A stretch of DNA of 7,779 bases, from positions 1 through 7,779 of the forward strand of contig CAKUEZ010000090.1 in assembly GCA_934646965.1 (NCBI GenBank), given 5' to 3'. Source of the DNA: an uncultured Collinsella sp. Lineage in GTDB: Bacteria > Actinomycetota > Coriobacteriia > Coriobacteriales > Coriobacteriaceae. Every line of letters begins with the position of its first letter. The first letter of the stretch is position 1. Below, in pieces: positions 5,841-7,779 of this stretch. A program made the translations under genes and the position numbers. The notes under the pieces were generated by a model, which was given only the letters and a program-made list of their open reading frames with translations, had not been told where the DNA came from and did not search any database.

Positions 5841-6650
5841 CTAAGCAGGCTGTTTGCCGATATAGGCCAGAATGCCGCCGTCGACGTAGAGGATGTGGCC
5901 GTTGACGAAGTTCGAGGCGTCGGAAGCTAGGAACACGGCGGGGCCCTTCAGATCCTCGGGCGTGCCCCAACGGGCGGCCGGGGTCTTGGCGATGATGAAC
6001 TGGTCAAACGGGTGACGGCTGCCATCGGGCTGCGTCTCGCGCAGCGGCGCGGTCTGCGGCGTGGCGATATAGCCAGGCCCAATGCCGTTGCACTGGATGT
6101 TGGCCTCGCCAAACTCGGAGCAGATGTTCTTGGTGAGCATCTTCAGGCCACCCTTGGCGGCAGCGTAGCCGGCGATGGTCTCGCGGCCAAGCTCGCTCAT
6201 CATCGAGCAGATGTTGATAATCTTGCCGTGACCCTTGGCGATCATGCCGGGCAGGCAGGCCTTGGACACGATAAACGGCGCGTTGAGGTCGATGTCGACG
6301 ACGCGACGGAAGTCCTCGGCGCTCATCTCGAGCATGGGGGTGCGCTGGATAACGCCAGCGTTGTTAATCAGAATGTCGGGCGTGGTGCCAAAGTCGGCCT
6401 CGATCTTGGAGATGAGCTCGGCGACGACGGCCTCGTCGGTAACGTCGGCCACGTAGCCGTGAGCCTCAAAGCCCAGCTCGCGGTAGTGTTTCTCGGCCTC
6501 GGCGACCTTGTCGGCGTGACGCGCGTTAAAGGCGATTTTGGCGCCGGCCTCGCCGAGCGCCTCGGCCATGGCCATACCGATGCCATAGGTGGCGCCGGTC
6601 ACCAGCGCGACCTTGCCATCCAGGTGGAAGCTGTCCATAAGGTTAGACAT
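5841..6650 (-). CDS. dhuD: SDR-family dehydrogenase, gluconate 5-dehydrogenase/DhuD-like
   Basis: This 269-residue classical short-chain dehydrogenase shows the cofactor motif TGATYGIG (18-25), D69 after strand 3, NNAG (96-99) and the full catalytic tetrad N123, S149, Y162, K166. The carboxy-terminal half (SMMSELGRETIAGYAAAKGG, then GPGYIATPQTAPLRE) resembles proteins annotated as gluconate 5-dehydrogenase, KduD or streptococcal DhuD. With the RpiB-fold protein encoded downstream, the likely step is NAD(P)H-dependent reduction of 3-deoxy-D-glycero-2,5-hexodiulosonate to 2-keto-3-deoxygluconate. The ATG at 6650 follows AAAGGA by about six bases. It lies between the GntR regulator, 157 bases upstream, and dhuI, 231 bases downstream. 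The SDR family is certain; the substrate is inferred from context, with 5-ketogluconate/gluconate the main alternative. Confidence 0.82.
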   Translation of the reverse strand: MSNLMDSFHLDGKVALVTGATYGIGMAMAEALGEAGAKIAFNARHADKVAEAEKHYRELGFEAHGYVADVTDEAVVAELISKIEADFGTTPDILINNAGVIQRTPMLEMSAEDFRRVVDIDLNAPFIVSKACLPGMIAKGHGKIINICSMMSELGRETIAGYAAAKGGLKMLTKNICSEFGEANIQCNGIGPGYIATPQTAPLRETQPDGSRHPFDQFIIAKTPAARWGTPEDLKGPAVFLASDASNFVNGHILYVDGGILAYIGKQPA

Positions 6651-6707
6651 ACCGGTCCTTTCAAAAGAAACGTTTATCTATAAAAAACCTGCTTCTAATA
6701 CAAGGTC

Positions 6708-6713
6708 AGTATA
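6708..6713 (-). promoter_or_regulatory. Possible -10 element for dhuD
   Basis: On the minus strand TATACT lies about 58 bases before the dhuD start. The hexamer 17 bases further upstream (AAGTAT) is a poor -35, so the promoter would be weak or activator-dependent. Confidence 0.3.
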
Positions 6714-6755
6714 GGAGAAGCCGCCAAATAATACTTGGAGCTTATCCAAAAATAG

Positions 6756-6767
6756 GTGAACGTTCAC
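6756..6767. promoter_or_regulatory. Perfect 12-bp palindrome upstream of dhuD, candidate operator
   Basis: GTGAACGTTCAC is a perfect palindrome about 106 bases before the dhuD start and 40 bases beyond the gntR stop. As an inverted repeat without a spacer it suits a dimeric repressor. On the minus strand it is followed by CTATTTTTGG, so a weak terminator of gntR is an alternative reading, though the stem would be only about four pairs. Confidence 0.45.
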
Positions 6768-6807
6768 TTCTGACAGCTAAACGGTATGTGAGAATGAGGA
6801 TAGGCCC

Positions 6808-7500
6808 TTAGGCGTTCTGCCCCTGCTTTCCCTCCGCAATCATGTTGCGGTTGTAGACCAGGTGCAGATACATCGCATCGTGTGCGGCGGTGGGATTGCG
6901 TGCGGCGATGGCATCGGCCACGCCGCGGTGGGTACGGATGGTCTCCTCGACGAGCTGTTTGCCGGTGACGTTGATAAACAGGGGAACAGAGGCCTTGAGC
7001 ACGCCCATCAGACGGGGAACGACAAGGTTTCCGCAGCTCTCGGCAATGGCATTATGGAATGCGGTGTCGGCGGCAGAATAGTCTTCGCCAAGGGCGGCCA
7101 AGCGCTCGGACTCGTCGCAGAGTTCTTTAATGCAGGCAATTTGATCGTCGGTTGCGTGCTCGGCCGCCATGCTGGCCATCTGCGGCTCGATCATAAAGCG
7201 CACCTCGAGCAGGTCGCGCGCCAGACGCTGCTTGTCATCGATAAAGGTAAAGCCCAACGGGTCCTCGGCAACGCCGGGGTTGGACGCTACGTACGTGCCC
7301 GACCCCTGCTTAATGCGCACAATGTTACGCGATTGCAGCAACTTCATGGCCTCGCGAACGGTGCTCCGACCGGCTCCTAGGCGCTCAACCAGCACGGCTT
7401 CCTTGGGCAAGCGATCGCCCTGGCCAAGGTTTTCGTCCAGGATCAGTTGAATGATTTTATCAGCAATCTGCTCGGGGAGTCCCGACTCGGCTCGTGCCAC
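6808..7500 (-). CDS. GntR-family transcriptional regulator, FadR subfamily (FCD domain)
   Basis: This 230-residue protein has an N-terminal winged helix (about 8-72: LPEQIADKIIQLILDENL, GDRLPKEAVLVERLGAGRSTVREAMKLLQ, then the wing KQGSGTYV). The C-terminal all-helical FCD domain (about 90-225) has R101-x3-E105, D145-x3-H149 (ADTAFHNAI), H191 and H213, matching the usual Asp/His metal-binding set. FCD regulators typically sense sugar acids or other carboxylates, which suits control of the adjoining uronate genes. The start is GTG at 7500, with GAGGTGA at 7504-7510 as SD. It is transcribed away from the gene at 7734, and dhuD-dhuI follow on the same strand. Four CATCAGA-type words in the divergent region, one over its own likely promoter, suggest autoregulation. 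The family is certain; the effector is unknown. Confidence 0.9.
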   Translation of the reverse strand: MARAESGLPEQIADKIIQLILDENLGQGDRLPKEAVLVERLGAGRSTVREAMKLLQSRNIVRIKQGSGTYVASNPGVAEDPLGFTFIDDKQRLARDLLEVRFMIEPQMASMAAEHATDDQIACIKELCDESERLAALGEDYSAADTAFHNAIAESCGNLVVPRLMGVLKASVPLFINVTGKQLVEETIRTHRGVADAIAARNPTAAHDAMYLHLVYNRNMIAEGKQGQNA

Positions 7501-7523
7501 GTTTCACCTCATGTCTAAGAATT

Positions 7524-7541
7524 CATCAGAGCTATTCTAGC
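7524..7541 (+). promoter_or_regulatory. Operator-like word, copy 1, over the gntR promoter
   Basis: CATCAGAGCTATTC matches 12 of the first 13 positions of the word CATCAGACCTATTTGAAA found at 7666. It begins 24 bases from the gntR start codon and overlaps a minus-strand TAGAAT (7534-7539) that could be the gntR -10, the position expected for autorepression. Confidence 0.5.
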
Positions 7542-7625
7542 CCATCAACGATGGGGTGCAGGTCGCTGCTCCCACGATCGACGAACAATATCTACCGTTC
7601 ACCGCCAAAAACCGACCGTTCGCTA

Positions 7626-7644
7626 AAATACATCAGATGTATTT
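7626..7644. promoter_or_regulatory. 19-bp palindrome AAATACATCAGATGTATTT
   Basis: Nine perfectly complementary bases lie on each side of a central A at 7635. It contains the first part of operator-like copy 2 (7631-7648, 15 of 18 matches to the 7666 copy). This is the best dimer-type binding site in the divergent region. Confidence 0.6.
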
Positions 7645-7665
7645 CAAAAAAGTTTCCCTTTGAAA

Positions 7666-7720
7666 CATCAGACCTATTTGAAAACCGCTATAGTCGTAGC
7701 CGAATTCAAAAGGTCTGATG
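7666..7720. promoter_or_regulatory. Inverted pair of operator-like words upstream of the 7734 gene
   Basis: CATCAGACCT (7666-7675) is perfectly mirrored by AGGTCTGATG (7711-7720), and TTTGAA (7677-7682) by TTCAAA (7705-7710), giving 16 pairs with one extra A (7676) around a 22-nt centre. The centre contains TATAGT (7689-7694), a possible -10. The pair lies immediately before the SD of the gene at 7734 and is probably where the GntR regulator controls it; hairpin formation in the RNA is also possible. Confidence 0.6.
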
Positions 7721-7733
7721 AATTGGAGGAAAG

Positions 7734-7779
7734 ATGTCAGACCCAACGTTTATGGCAGACCCCACCAGGCTCGTCATCG
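7734..7779 (+). CDS. Start of an unidentified gene, divergent from gntR (3' end outside window)
   Basis: ATG at 7734 has an excellent SD (GGAGGA at 7725-7730, three bases of spacing) and opens a frame running to the window edge, reading MSDPTFMADPTRLVI. Fifteen residues are too few to name a family. Its divergent placement behind the operator-like array suggests it belongs to the same sugar-acid regulon, for example a kinase, aldolase, transporter or hydrolase, but the sequence does not show which. Confidence 0.6.
   Translation, partial: MSDPTFMADPTRLVI

Noticed and set aside
6012..6683. A 223-codon plus-strand frame opposite dhuD
   Set aside because: The minus strand has every SDR catalytic motif; the plus frame product lacks motifs and an SD.
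1..7779. CRISPR array, tRNA, rRNA, insertion sequence or prophage genes
   Set aside because: No regularly spaced repeat series, cloverleaf-like segment, transposase or phage protein was recognised on either strand.

Overview
The window looks like a chromosomal stretch from a high-GC, gut-type anaerobic actinobacterium, most likely a Coriobacteriia member such as Collinsella. That guess rests on GC-rich, GC3-biased genes, strong Shine-Dalgarno (SD) sites, two Fe-S flavin oxidoreductases typical of anaerobes, and a sugar-acid pathway suited to host glycans. It comes from protein style, not from a marker gene.

Left part (1-3846, + strand): the 3' end of a TIM-barrel sugar-phosphate isomerase/epimerase-like gene; a stand-alone GltD-like Fe-S/FAD/NAD(P) oxidoreductase (478-1695); a 67-nt imperfect palindrome ending in a T-tract that probably terminates it; and a 649-residue old-yellow-enzyme-type FMN/4Fe-4S/FAD oxidoreductase (1897-3846), followed by an unusual pair of competing hairpins and a good intrinsic terminator (3940-3971).

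Middle (about 3979-4881, + strand): a compact toxin-antitoxin cassette with visibly lower GC than its neighbours. The antitoxin-side gene joins a RelB/DinJ-like ribbon-helix-helix domain to a minimal nucleotidyltransferase (MNT) domain. The overlapping downstream gene is a HEPN toxin of the HepT type with an intact RX4HXY motif. This is a type VII (MntA/HepT) logic with a type II-style DNA-binding front end, and it is the most interesting system in the window. It converges on the next operon at a shared strong hairpin terminator (4906-4943).

Right part (4968-7500, - strand; 7734-end, + strand): a FadR/FCD-type GntR regulator, then an SDR dehydrogenase, then an RpiB-fold isomerase. The SDR plus RpiB-like pair matches the DhuD/DhuI route by which streptococci convert unsaturated uronates from glycosaminoglycans toward 2-keto-3-deoxygluconate. 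The regulator is divergent from a gene that begins at 7734 and leaves the window. The 233-bp divergent region carries four copies of a CATCAGAnCTATTT-type word, probably the regulator's operator array. The gap between dhuD and dhuI holds a second copy of the 67-nt palindrome and a separate 98-nt nested stem-loop structure.

No tRNA, rRNA, CRISPR array, transposase or phage gene was seen. No gene-free stretch exceeds 300 bases.
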